From Numidum massiliense (GTDB taxonomy: Bacteria > Bacillota > Bacilli > Thermoactinomycetales > Novibacillaceae), in contig NZ_CTDZ01000009.1 in assembly GCF_001375555.1 (NCBI RefSeq), positions 1,481,758 to 1,545,757 of the forward strand: a stretch of 64,000 nt of DNA, in the 5' to 3' direction. Below are positions 35,728 through 44,620 of this stretch, piece by piece. Made by a program: the position numbers and the translations under genes. The stretch's first letter is position 1; each line of letters starts with the position of its first letter. The notes under the pieces are model-generated. The model was not told the DNA's origin. It searched no databases and saw nothing but the letters and a program-made list of their open reading frames with translations.

Positions 35728-35814
35728 GCATCTGTCGTTAGCATCTGTCGTTAGCTGCTGTCGTTAGCTGCGCCGATGGCATCTGTCCTTAGCTGCTTTC
35801 GTTAGCTGCTAACC
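35728..35814. repeat. Six degenerate 13-base tandem repeats
   Basis: Units GCATCTGTCGTTA (twice), GCTGCTGTCGTTA, GCTGCGCCGATG, GCATCTGTCCTTA, GCTGCTTTCGTTA and a partial GCTGCTAACC. No spacers separate them, so this is no CRISPR array. The core TTAGCATC(C/T)GT also occurs in the repeats between recX and recA. Confidence 0.75.
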
Positions 35815-35921
35815 GTATCGAAATGTGTGGCCAACGGTTCTTTTACTAACCGGACGAGTTGTCCGTATACGTGAGACGTGCAAATGTCGTTAAACGTACG
35901 AAAAGGTTCTGACCGTCGTCC

Positions 35922-36854
35922 TTACCGTCCTTTGTTGTCGTACGGTTTGCCTAGCGCACTCGGCGATTCGGCGCGTCCGACGAAGCCGGCGAGGGCGAGA
36001 ATGGTCAAAATGTACGGCACCATGCTGAGCATCTCACTCGGCACATATTCCGACAAGCCGAACACTTGCCCCGTCAGTGCCAGCGACACCGCAAAGCCGA
36101 AAAAGAGCGACGATCCGAGCACGCCAAACGGGTGCCACTTACCGAAAATCAGAGCGGCCAAGGCGATAAACCCTTGTCCGGCAATCGTCGTTTCACTAAA
36201 TTGGCTACCGATGGCAATCGACAGGCCAGCGCCACCGATCCCGGCGAGCGCACCGCTAATGAGTACAGCGGTGTAGCGCATGCGTACGACGTTAATACCC
36301 ATCGTGTCCGCTGCGCGCGGGTGTTCGCCGACGGCGCGCAAGCGCAGGCCGAAAGGCGTCTTGAACAGGACGAAATAAGAAATAAAGACGGCGGCAAAGG
36401 CGATGTACGTCGTCGGATAAACGGCGAACAACGCTTTCCCGATAATCGGGATGTCGCTCAACCCGGGGATGACGATCGTATCGAACGTCCCCTTAATCGC
36501 TGGGGTACGTCCCGCGTCGTACAAACTCTTCACTGTGTACATCGCAACGCCGAGCGTCAAGAAATTAATCGCCACCCCGCTGACGACTTGGTCTGCCTTG
36601 AACGAAATCGTCGCGACGGCGTGCGGAATCGCAAATAACACGCCGGCGACAATCGCCGCGAGCACACCGATCCACGGGTTGCCGGTCGCAATCGTCGTCA
36701 CTGCCGCACTAAAGGCGCCGATCGTCATTAACCCTTCCAAGCCGATATTGACGACGCCGGAACGCTCCGAAAACATGCCGCCGATCGCCGTTAACATGAG
36801 TGGTGTCGCATACCATACCGCGTTTTGCAAAAGACTCGTTAATATGTCGATCAT
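35922..36854 (-). CDS. nupQ: Nucleoside ABC transporter permease, NupQ type
   Basis: 310-residue membrane protein of the BPD_transp_2 family (as in ribose and nucleoside importers), 8-9 hydrophobic segments, with GLEGLMTIGAFSAAVT near the start and GINVVRMRYTAVLISGALAGIGGA in the second half. It is last in a four-gene operon whose order (binding protein, ATPase, two permeases) matches nupNOPQ (yufNOPQ), the guanosine importer of B. subtilis. It begins one base after nupP ends. Confidence 0.85.
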   Translation of the reverse strand: MIDILTSLLQNAVWYATPLMLTAIGGMFSERSGVVNIGLEGLMTIGAFSAAVTTIATGNPWIGVLAAIVAGVLFAIPHAVATISFKADQVVSGVAINFLTLGVAMYTVKSLYDAGRTPAIKGTFDTIVIPGLSDIPIIGKALFAVYPTTYIAFAAVFISYFVLFKTPFGLRLRAVGEHPRAADTMGINVVRMRYTAVLISGALAGIGGAGLSIAIGSQFSETTIAGQGFIALAALIFGKWHPFGVLGSSLFFGFAVSLALTGQVFGLSEYVPSEMLSMVPYILTILALAGFVGRAESPSALGKPYDNKGR

Positions 36855-36855
36855 C

Positions 36856-37926
36856 TCAAGCGGCCTCCTTTCGCTTGCGTGTCAATTTACTTTTCGCCCA
36901 GCCGACAAACGCGCTCGAGGCGACAAATAAAATGATCGAAGCGATAACGATGCGCACGACTTCAAACGGAATCTGCTGATCAAACTGCATGTTTTGTCCA
37001 CCGTACGTCAAGAAGCCGAATAGTACCGCCGAGAGCAAGATGCCGATTGGCGCGCTCGCCCCGAGGAGCGCCACGGCGATGCCGTCAAAGCCGATGCCGG
37101 TAAACGCGCCTTGGATCGCCATGTAGTGCGATGTTCCAAGCAGTTCGACCGCACCGCCTAAACCGGCGAACGCACCGCTAATCATCATCGAGGTGACGAT
37201 TTTGCGCGACACGTTAATGCCCGCGTACTCCGACGCGTCGCGGTTGAAACCGACAGCGCGCAGTTCAAACCCAAGCGTCGTTTTCCACAAAATGTAGTAG
37301 AACAAGCCGATACAAAGAAGCGCAATGAGAACACCTAAATGGATGCGCGCCCCTTCAAACAGATCCGATAAAAATCCGACTTGCAACGAGGCAGAGTCTG
37401 CGATCATCGGAGTCGTGTCGGCCCCGACCGTTAAAAACTTGCGAATGACAACGTTGGCAGTGTACAAACCGACGAAGTTCAACATGATCGTCGTGATCAC
37501 TTCGTGCACGCCGAGTTTCGCTTTGAGTAAACCGGGAATGAACGCCCACAACGCGCCGCACACGACGCCTGCGACGAGGGCGACGAGGGCGTGCAACACG
37601 GGTGGCAAGTCGAGTTTCAGCCCGATGACGACGGCGACTAACTGGCCGATCATGAATTGCCCTTCCACCCCGATGTTGAACAAACCGGTACGAAAGGCGA
37701 AAGCGACAGCTAAACCGGTAAAGATGAGCGGCGTGATCGTACGAATTGTCTCCCCGATGTCGAAGGGCGTGCTCACGACGCCGGAAAAGAGCGCACCGTA
37801 GGCGCTGATCGGGTTAAAGCCGACAACCAACATTGCGACCGCACCGACGAGCAATCCTAAAAAGATCGAAACAGCTGGAACAACCCACTTGTTCGTCTGT
37901 TTTTCTTCCCCTAGCTGCTGTTCCAT
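36856..37926 (-). CDS. nupP: Nucleoside ABC transporter permease, NupP type
   Basis: 356-residue permease of the same family as its neighbour. The N-terminal FNPISAYGALFSGVVSTPFD, then GLAVAFAFRTGLFNIGVEGQFMIGQ, and the later GFNRDASEYAGINVSRKIVTS loop are standard for the BMP-type nucleoside importers. It forms a heterodimeric channel with nupQ. The ATG directly follows the nupO stop. Confidence 0.85.
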   Translation of the reverse strand: MEQQLGEEKQTNKWVVPAVSIFLGLLVGAVAMLVVGFNPISAYGALFSGVVSTPFDIGETIRTITPLIFTGLAVAFAFRTGLFNIGVEGQFMIGQLVAVVIGLKLDLPPVLHALVALVAGVVCGALWAFIPGLLKAKLGVHEVITTIMLNFVGLYTANVVIRKFLTVGADTTPMIADSASLQVGFLSDLFEGARIHLGVLIALLCIGLFYYILWKTTLGFELRAVGFNRDASEYAGINVSRKIVTSMMISGAFAGLGGAVELLGTSHYMAIQGAFTGIGFDGIAVALLGASAPIGILLSAVLFGFLTYGGQNMQFDQQIPFEVVRIVIASIILFVASSAFVGWAKSKLTRKRKEAA

Positions 37927-39456
37927 CTAGTTTCCCTCCTTACTGTTGGCTACGGCTCCGCCGGCCATAAGTAAACCGAGTTCTTCTTCGGAAGTATCGG
38001 CTGGTTTGACATCGCCGACGATGCGGCCTTCGTAAATGACGAGCACGCGGTCACTCACATTAAGAATTTCGTCCAGTTCTAACGAAACGAGGAGCACCGC
38101 TTTGCCGCGGTCGCGCTGCGCGATCAAGCGGCGGTGAATAAATTCGATTGCCCCGACGTCGAGGCCGCGCGTCGGTTGTGCAGCGATGAGCAAGTTTGGA
38201 TCGCGGTCGACTTCGCGCGCGATGATCGCCTTTTGCTGGTTACCGCCCGAGAGTGCCCGCGCCGGTGTATGTTCACTCGGCGTGCGCACGTCAAATTCTT
38301 CGATCAGCTGACGCGCCTTTTTATATATTTCCGGGTAGTTTAACTGTAATCCTGTCGCAAACGGCGATTGATAATATGTTTGCAAGGCGATGTTTTCTGC
38401 GACAGTGAAGTCGAGCACGAGTCCGTGGCGATGCCGGTCTTCTGGAATGTGCCCTAGACCTGATTCCGTTATTTGCCGCGGCTTATACCCTGCGACATTT
38501 TTTCTGTTAAGCAAAATTTGTCCCGAAGTCGCTTTTTGCAGCCCGGTGATCGCTTCGATCAATTCCGACTGACCGTTGCCGTCGACGCCGGCAATACCGA
38601 CAATTTCCCCGGCGCGCACCTCTAAACTGAGTCCGCGCAGCTTCTCCACGCCGCGGCGATCGCGCAAGTGTAAATCTTTTACTTCCAGCACCGGTTGGGC
38701 CGGTTCCGCTGGCTTTTTGTCTACTTTAAACGACACTTCGCGACCGACCATCTTTGCGGCCAACACCGATTCGTTCGTCCCGGCAACCGGTAAGCGGTCG
38801 ATAAATTTCCCGCGGCGAATAATCGTAACGGTGTCACAAACGCGAGTAATTTCTTTTAGTTTGTGCGTAATAAAAATAATCGATTTGCCGTTCGCGACGA
38901 GGTTGCGCATAATGTCGATCAGTTCATCGATTTCTTGCGGCGTGAGCACCGCTGTCGGTTCGTCAAAAATGATGATGTCAGCTCCGCGGTACAGCGTCTT
39001 CAAAATTTCAACGCGTTGCTGCATCCCGACAGAAATGTCGCGTATTTTGGCACGCGGGTCAACTTGTAGCCCGTATTTTTCCGATAACTCACGCACCCTC
39101 GCCTCTGCGGTCTTCATATCGATGACACCGCCGCCTACTGGCTCGTTACCGAGTACGATGTTTTCTGTCACTGTGAACGGCTCGACGAGCATAAAGTGTT
39201 GGTGCACCATGCCGATCCCGAGTCGGTTCGCTTCGTTCGGGTTAGTGACGTCGACTTTGTTGCCGCGTACTCGAATATATCCTTCATCTGGCGAATAAAG
39301 TCCAAACAAAATGTTCATGAGCGTCGATTTTCCAGCCCCGTTTTCTCCGAGTAGGGCGTGGATTTCGCCTTCTTGCACGATTAGGTCAATCGAGTCATTC
39401 GCGACAATGCCGGGAAAGCGTTTCGTAATCCCCTTCATTTCTACGATAGGCGCCAT
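37927..39456 (-). CDS. nupO: Nucleoside ABC transporter ATP-binding protein, NupO type (two ABC domains)
   Basis: 509 residues with two fused ATPase domains, as in ribose and BMP-type importers. The N-terminal one has Walker A GENGAGKST, signature SVGMQQRVEILKTLYRGADI and Walker B IIFDEPTAVLTP. The C-terminal one has a degenerate Walker A (GVDGNGQSE), signature LSGGNQQKAIIARE and TRGLDVGA. The degenerate second P-loop is normal for this family. Confidence 0.9.
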   Translation of the reverse strand: MAPIVEMKGITKRFPGIVANDSIDLIVQEGEIHALLGENGAGKSTLMNILFGLYSPDEGYIRVRGNKVDVTNPNEANRLGIGMVHQHFMLVEPFTVTENIVLGNEPVGGGVIDMKTAEARVRELSEKYGLQVDPRAKIRDISVGMQQRVEILKTLYRGADIIIFDEPTAVLTPQEIDELIDIMRNLVANGKSIIFITHKLKEITRVCDTVTIIRRGKFIDRLPVAGTNESVLAAKMVGREVSFKVDKKPAEPAQPVLEVKDLHLRDRRGVEKLRGLSLEVRAGEIVGIAGVDGNGQSELIEAITGLQKATSGQILLNRKNVAGYKPRQITESGLGHIPEDRHRHGLVLDFTVAENIALQTYYQSPFATGLQLNYPEIYKKARQLIEEFDVRTPSEHTPARALSGGNQQKAIIAREVDRDPNLLIAAQPTRGLDVGAIEFIHRRLIAQRDRGKAVLLVSLELDEILNVSDRVLVIYEGRIVGDVKPADTSEEELGLLMAGGAVANSKEGN

Positions 39457-39537
39457 GACGGATCCCCTCTCAACTGTGTTGCCGAAAAATTAGGCTAGCA
39501 AATCGCTAGCCTGTGCTGTATACGGTTATTCTTGTAA

Positions 39538-40614
39538 TTATTTCGCTTTGTATTCCTTCAGTTCATCAGGTGTAGCCGGTACCTCGATTTCGCCGTCGAC
39601 GATTTTTTTCTCGAACTCATCCACTTTATCGAGCACGTCTTTCGGCACGTGCTTGTCCGAATTGTCCGCAATGCCGACACCATTTTCTTTTAAGCCGAAT
39701 TGGACTTCTTTCCCACCTTGGAAATCGCCTTCTTTGAGTGCCTTCGTCATTTCAAACACACCGACATCGACGCGTTTGATCATCGACGTTAACGTGTGAT
39801 CCGGCGCTAAGTGCGATTGATCCATATCGACGCCGATCACCCAGAACTCTCCTTGTTTCCGCGTCTTCACTTCGTCGAACAACCCTTTGCCGACGCCGCC
39901 AGCCGCGTGGTATACGATGTCCGCCCCGTCGTCAAACAGTCCTTTGGCGAGTGTACGCCCCTTCGCTACATCGTCAAAACTTTCGGCGTACGTCACGATC
40001 ACTTTCGCATCCGGTTTAACGGCGTGTACACCAGCTTCAAATCCGACTTGGAACTTTTGAATCGTCGGAGAAGTGATCCCACCGATAAATCCGACTTTGT
40101 CTGTTTTCGTCATTTCAGCGGCAATGACACCGACGAGGAAAGACGCTTCGTGCTCTTTAAACATGACAGAAACGACGTTATCCGGAATATCGCCGCCAAG
40201 GTTCGAGTCGACGATACCGAACTTGCTGTCCTTAAACTGCTTGGCCACTTGCGGAATCGCTTTGTCGAATTTGTAGCCGATGCCCCACGAAATATCTGTT
40301 TTTTGACGAGCAAATTTCGTCAAGTTCGGGACGTAGTCTTCATCGCGCTTCGATTCGATAAAGTTAATCTTCGCACCGAGTTCTTTCTCTGCCCGCTTGA
40401 CGCCTTCCCAACCTGTTTGGTTAAACGATTCGTCGTCGATCCCGCCTGTATCGCTAACCATGCCGACGGAAAATTCGCCTTCGGTCTTTTTATCCTCCCC
40501 TTTAGTGGCACCCTCTTTCTTCCCTTCGTCTTTCGCCGCGCCACATCCGGCGACGAGCAGTGCTGCCGTCAACAGCAACACGAGGGTGAGGAGAAGCGAT
40601 TTTTTCTTAAACAT
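39538..40614 (-). CDS. nupN: BMP-family nucleoside-binding lipoprotein, NupN type
   Basis: 358-residue surface lipoprotein that captures nucleosides for the ABC importer downstream. Signal peptide with lipobox LVAGC (LLLTAALLVAGCGAAKDEG), a charged linker, then the Bmp fold: FSVGMVSDTGGIDDESFNQTG, KVGFIGGITSPTIQKFQVGFEAG, YHAAGGVGKGLFDEV and VIGVDMDQSHLAPDHTLTSM. First gene of nupNOPQ. A 22-base palindrome lies 44 bases before its start. Confidence 0.92.
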   Translation of the reverse strand: MFKKKSLLLTLVLLLTAALLVAGCGAAKDEGKKEGATKGEDKKTEGEFSVGMVSDTGGIDDESFNQTGWEGVKRAEKELGAKINFIESKRDEDYVPNLTKFARQKTDISWGIGYKFDKAIPQVAKQFKDSKFGIVDSNLGGDIPDNVVSVMFKEHEASFLVGVIAAEMTKTDKVGFIGGITSPTIQKFQVGFEAGVHAVKPDAKVIVTYAESFDDVAKGRTLAKGLFDDGADIVYHAAGGVGKGLFDEVKTRKQGEFWVIGVDMDQSHLAPDHTLTSMIKRVDVGVFEMTKALKEGDFQGGKEVQFGLKENGVGIADNSDKHVPKDVLDKVDEFEKKIVDGEIEVPATPDELKEYKAK

Positions 40615-40657
40615 ACGTTCGGCCCCCTACATTTTTTCTAACTACCTTTGTGATTTC

Positions 40658-40679
40658 GTAAACGTTACCGTACGTTTAC
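40658..40679 (-). promoter_or_regulatory. Palindromic operator before nupN
   Basis: GTAAACGT-N6-ACGTTTAC, perfect 8-base arms, 22 bases long, 44 bases before the nupN start codon. Within it GTAAACGTTACCGTA recurs with one change in front of the DMT exporter. The AAACGTT core is like LacI/GalR-type operators; the regulator is unknown and not encoded here. Confidence 0.6.
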
Positions 40680-40687
40680 AGTAGAGC

Positions 40688-40708
40688 GGAAGGAGTGCCA
40701 CTCCTTCC
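40688..40708. terminator. Hairpin between spoIIIE and nupN
   Basis: GGAAGGAGT and ACTCCTTCC form a 9-base stem with a 3-base loop. No T run follows, so it may be a weak terminator for spoIIIE or only a processing stem. The 200 bases from here to spoIIIE are AT-rich with nothing else recognised. Confidence 0.4.
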
Positions 40709-40905
40709 TAAATCATTTATACCATGTACGCATACTTTTTTCCAGATGCAGGTTCTAATCTGTTAAATCACGACCGTTCATCAGCAATCATATTTTTTTA
40801 TAGAAATGGCCTTGATTGCTTTATTTTATTGAGTTTGTTAGGATCTACTAATTTAGTTTTTATGATATTAGGTAATTTTTACATGTCGGCTGCTACACAG
40901 TTTCA

Positions 40906-43251
40906 CTAACTCGTCACTTCTTCCCCAGCGCGGAACTGATCTCGCGTAATGAGTACATCGCGCGGTTTACTCCCTTCATACGGCCCGACGATGCCGCGCG
41001 CCTCCATCTCATCGATCAAGCGGGCAGCACGCGTGTAACCGATGCGTAAGCGACGCTGCAGAAGCGAAACAGAAGCCGTCTCCGCCTCGACGACAAGCTT
41101 GACCGCCTCTGGGTAAAGTTCGTCTTCGACGTCTGCATTATCTTCTTTTAAATCTTCCTCTTGCACGATGATATCTTCATTGTAGTGTGCCTCCTGCTGT
41201 TTTTTGCAGAAAGTGACGATCCGATCGACTTCCTGATCGGACAGGAAGGCCCCTTGAATGCGCGTCGGTTTAGCCGCACCGACTGGTAAGTACAGCATGT
41301 CACCGCGCCCGAGCAATTTCTCCGCCCCTCCCATGTCGAGGATCGTGCGCGAGTCTGCTTGTGACGACACGCCGAACGCGATACGCGAGGGAATATTCGC
41401 TTTAATTAACCCCGTAATGACGTCGACCGAAGGGCGCTGTGTCGCAATAATTAAATGAATACCCGCGGCACGCGCCATTTGCGCCAGACGACAAATCGCA
41501 TCTTCGACGTCCTGCGGTGCCACCATCATGAGGTCGGCGAGCTCATCGACAATGACGACGATGTACGGCAAAGCCGGGTACGGTTCTTCCGGGTGTTGCT
41601 CAGCCATCAGTTGATTGTAACGGCTGATGTCGCGGGCACCGCTTTCCGCAAACAGTTCGTAACGCTTTTCCATTTCCGCCACAATCTTCTTCAAAGCTAA
41701 GGCGGCGTGACGTGGATCAGTAACGACAGGTGCAATTAAATGCGGGATGCCGTTGTACACGTTCAATTCGACCATTTTCGGATCGACCATTAAAAACTTC
41801 ACTTCGTTTGGTTTCGCTTTATAGAGCACACTGGCAATAATTCCGTTAATACAGACGCTCTTTCCCGATCCGGTCGCCCCAGCAACTAATAAGTGCGGCA
41901 TTTTGCTCATGTCGCCGACGATCGATTCACCGGAAATATCCCGTCCGAGCGCAATGCTTACCTTCGATTCTGCTTCGTGAAATTGCGGACTTTCCAAAAC
42001 GTCGCGCAAGTTGACGATCGACACTTCCGGATTTGGCACTTCGATGCCGATCGCCGATTTTCCGGGAATTGGCGCTTCCATGCGAATGTCTTTGGCGGCG
42101 AGGGCGAGCGCTAAATCGTCGGTCAAATTGACGATGCGACTTACTTTCACTCCGATGTCCGGCTGCACTTCATAGCGAGTCACGGCCGGCCCGCGGTGGA
42201 TTTGCGTCACTTTAGCCCCTACGCCAAACGACTCGAGTGTCTGTTCAAGTTTTTTGGCGTTGGCGGTCATCCCTTTATGCTCGCCTTGTTTAATCTTTTT
42301 CGGTTTTTCCAACAAACTAAACGGCGGCAGCGAATAATTGCCCACTTCTGGGGCGCCACCCATCGGCCCGAGGACAGGTGCACCGTTCTCTGTAGCTAGT
42401 TCTTTCGTCCCCTGCTGTGCCGTTTCGCCCGACTCTGACAGCTCTGACCAAGCGAGCTGCCCTTGTTCGCGGGTCAACTTTTTCTCGTCTGATCCGTCTG
42501 TGCGTTCCGAGTAGTCGTGGATGACAGGGACGTCGCCGACCTTTGCATTCGCAGAAGAAGCTGGACCTCCTTCCTCCACATCTTCGTCCTTCTCTGTACG
42601 GCGCTGGTTGCGCTTCTCTTTGAATCCGAGGCGCCTCCGCTGCACACTGTCCCATGCGCCGTTCATAGTCTTCGTTGTAAACGTGCTAATCGCGCCCCCG
42701 CTGTTTCGTAGTTTTCGCCACAGTTGCGCATAAGAAACGCTCGTAACGAGCAACAGTCCTACTAAAATAAAGACGAAAGAAACGATGAGTGTGCCGACGT
42801 CATCGAATAAGTAACGCAGCGACGCATAGCCGATGGCACCAATCATCCCACCGCCGATATCTAACGGTACCGTAGAATCGATTTCGCGGGAAACGAGTTT
42901 CCACGTCTCCGCTAACACGCTACTGTTCCCGTCGAGAGATCGAAACAGCAAGTAATGACTAACAATTAACACCGCCGTTAACAATAAGGTAAAGCCGCTG
43001 TGGCGCGGCGTCCACTGCCGTGGCCAATCGCGCTTTACCATCATATGGATAGCTACGTACATACCGAGCAGTGGAACGATAAAGTTCCACGTCCCGACAA
43101 AAAAGCGAAAAACATAAGTAAATGATCGCCCAACCGCGCCAAAACTGCCAATCACGATCACACATATCGCGAACAGGACAATTCCGCACACTTCATACCA
43201 TCGCCCGCTTCTTACACGCTCTTTTCGCGATGATTTCTTTTTTAGGGCCAT
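40906..43251 (-). CDS. spoIIIE: DNA translocase SpoIIIE (FtsK/SpoIIIE family)
   Basis: ATP-driven motor that pumps the chromosome into the forespore. About 781 residues: four N-terminal membrane helices ([20 protein letters not shown] and following), a charged linker, the motor domain with Walker [10 protein letters not shown] and Walker [16 protein letters not shown], and the C-terminal gamma winged helix ([20 protein letters not shown]) that reads orienting sequences. The ATG ([13 protein letters not shown]) follows GAAGGGGGAA by eight bases; the longer frame is unsupported. Position downstream of ylzJ-tepA is that of B. subtilis spoIIIE rather than sftA. Confidence 0.93.
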   Translation of the reverse strand: MALKKKSSRKERVRSGRWYEVCGIVLFAICVIVIGSFGAVGRSFTYVFRFFVGTWNFIVPLLGMYVAIHMMVKRDWPRQWTPRHSGFTLLLTAVLIVSHYLLFRSLDGNSSVLAETWKLVSREIDSTVPLDIGGGMIGAIGYASLRYLFDDVGTLIVSFVFILVGLLLVTSVSYAQLWRKLRNSGGAISTFTTKTMNGAWDSVQRRRLGFKEKRNQRRTEKDEDVEEGGPASSANAKVGDVPVIHDYSERTDGSDEKKLTREQGQLAWSELSESGETAQQGTKELATENGAPVLGPMGGAPEVGNYSLPPFSLLEKPKKIKQGEHKGMTANAKKLEQTLESFGVGAKVTQIHRGPAVTRYEVQPDIGVKVSRIVNLTDDLALALAAKDIRMEAPIPGKSAIGIEVPNPEVSIVNLRDVLESPQFHEAESKVSIALGRDISGESIVGDMSKMPHLLVAGATGSGKSVCINGIIASVLYKAKPNEVKFLMVDPKMVELNVYNGIPHLIAPVVTDPRHAALALKKIVAEMEKRYELFAESGARDISRYNQLMAEQHPEEPYPALPYIVVIVDELADLMMVAPQDVEDAICRLAQMARAAGIHLIIATQRPSVDVITGLIKANIPSRIAFGVSSQADSRTILDMGGAEKLLGRGDMLYLPVGAAKPTRIQGAFLSDQEVDRIVTFCKKQQEAHYNEDIIVQEEDLKEDNADVEDELYPEAVKLVVEAETASVSLLQRRLRIGYTRAARLIDEMEARGIVGPYEGSKPRDVLITRDQFRAGEEVTS

Positions 43252-43401
43252 TGAGACCGTTCCCCCTTCGCACAAGCAACCTTTCTCTTTGACAACCAAA
43301 ATGTATGTATGGAAATCCATTAATTTGCCTGCACGTTTCTCCATTATAACACGGAAAAGAAAAAGAAGACCAAGTATACGTGCACCTGATCTTCATGAAA
43401 A

Positions 43402-43629
43402 TCACGCGTTTGTTCGCGGGACAAAGCTGATCGTTTTTCCCGGTTCATAAGCCGGGTTGAGGAAGTGAGCGGGGTCGGGGCTAATGAGACGAACGATTTT
43501 TGCTTCTCGTTCGTTAAGCGGTTCGACGAGCATCTTGATTCCGCCTATGGAAATTTCTTGCGGCGCAGTCGTCAGTTCCTCCCATCCGTCAAACACAGCT
43601 TCTAGAGGTAACGGCGTATAATGGATCAT
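43402..43629 (-). CDS. ylzJ: YlzJ-like protein
   Basis: 75-residue soluble protein, [19 protein letters not shown] onwards, matching the YlzJ-like family next to tepA in spore formers. Its ATG overlaps the tepA stop by four bases, so the two are translated together. Function unknown. Confidence 0.87.
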   Translation of the reverse strand: MIHYTPLPLEAVFDGWEELTTAPQEISIGGIKMLVEPLNEREAKIVRLISPDPAHFLNPAYEPGKTISFVPRTNA

Positions 43630-44390
43630 TGCACCACGTCCTTTGCGCTCTGTTTTCGCGCGTCGATGAGCTCATTTAACGCTGCCATCGCTTCACCTAA
43701 TCCCCCGACGGCATCGATCAGTTCGTATTTTACCGCGTCTTCACCGATCACGTTCGTCCCGATATCGCGTGTCAGTTCCCCCGTTTTAAACATCAGTTCT
43801 TTAAAACGTTCTCCACCTATACGGGAGTGTTTCGTGACAAACTTCACGACGCGCTCTTGCATTTTATCTAAGTATTCGAACGTTTGTGGCACACCGATGA
43901 CGAGACCTGTTAAGCGAATCGGATGGACCGTCATCGTTGCCGTCGGAGCGATAAAGGAGCGATCCGCAGAGACAGCGATCGGCACGCCGATGCTGTGCCC
44001 ACCGCCCAAAACGAGCGTGACGGTCGGTTTCGACATGGAGGCGATCATTTCGGCGATAGCGAGACCTGCCTCCACGTCCCCGCCGACGGTGTTAAGCACG
44101 ATAAGTATACCTTCGATTTTGTTGTTTTGTTCTGCTGCAACGATTTGCGGAATGATGTGCTCGTATTTCGTCGTCTTGTTTTGCGGCGGTAAGACGACGT
44201 GTCCTTCGATCTGTCCGACGATAGAAAGACAATGAATATTTGTTTCCACCGCCGGCACACTCGTCTGTCCCAATTGCTGAATCGTGTTGACGACCGCGTT
44301 TTTCGCCGCATCCTCATTGTTCGTGCCCGGCACTCCCGTTTGCGGTTGTTTTGTCGGCTGCTCGCCGTCAGCTTGCTGGCCGTTGTCCAT
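43626..44390 (-). CDS. tepA: ClpP-family serine protease TepA
   Basis: 254 residues, a cytoplasmic ClpP-fold enzyme (translocation-enhancing protein in B. subtilis, also linked to spore protein degradation). Catalytic Ser133 in GGGHSIG and His156 in TVHPI are present; [18 protein letters not shown] is the conserved helix. GAGGAG lies before the ATG. It is between rnj and ylzJ as in Bacillus. Confidence 0.9.
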   Translation of the reverse strand: MDNGQQADGEQPTKQPQTGVPGTNNEDAAKNAVVNTIQQLGQTSVPAVETNIHCLSIVGQIEGHVVLPPQNKTTKYEHIIPQIVAAEQNNKIEGILIVLNTVGGDVEAGLAIAEMIASMSKPTVTLVLGGGHSIGVPIAVSADRSFIAPTATMTVHPIRLTGLVIGVPQTFEYLDKMQERVVKFVTKHSRIGGERFKELMFKTGELTRDIGTNVIGEDAVKYELIDAVGGLGEAMAALNELIDARKQSAKDVVQ

Positions 44391-44491
44391 GGCGCATCTC
44401 TCCTCAGTTTACAGGTTTATCCGCTGGCCGTAGCATAACTTGTCCAGTCACCTGTAGTATGAGCCGCCTTCGGATGAATTATTTTACCCAT

Positions 44492-44540
44492 AAAAAAACG
44501 TGAACTCCTGTATAACGTTCATGTGCTACAGAAGTCCACG
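44492..44540 (-). terminator. Intrinsic terminator after the RNase J gene
   Basis: In the minus sense CGTGGACTTCTGTA pairs with TACAGGAGTTCACG (14 pairs, two of them G-U) with a 21-base loop, then seven T. Confidence 0.8.
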
Positions 44541-44620
44541 CCTTTGTATAGCGATATTTATTTTACGGTCACAATGCCGATCTATGTTGCTCGTTCGACG
44601 CCTCTAACGCGCGACTTCAC

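Noticed and set aside
35728-35814. Possible CRISPR array
   Set aside because: The 13-base units follow each other without spacers and vary in sequence; no cas genes are near.
38576-39298. 240-codon plus-strand frame opposite nupO
   Set aside because: Antisense to an ABC ATPase with all motifs intact; Ser/Pro-rich and no ribosome site.
40724-40909. 61-codon plus-strand frame between nupN and spoIIIE
   Set aside because: AT-rich, no ribosome site, and it runs into the spoIIIE 3' end on the opposite strand.
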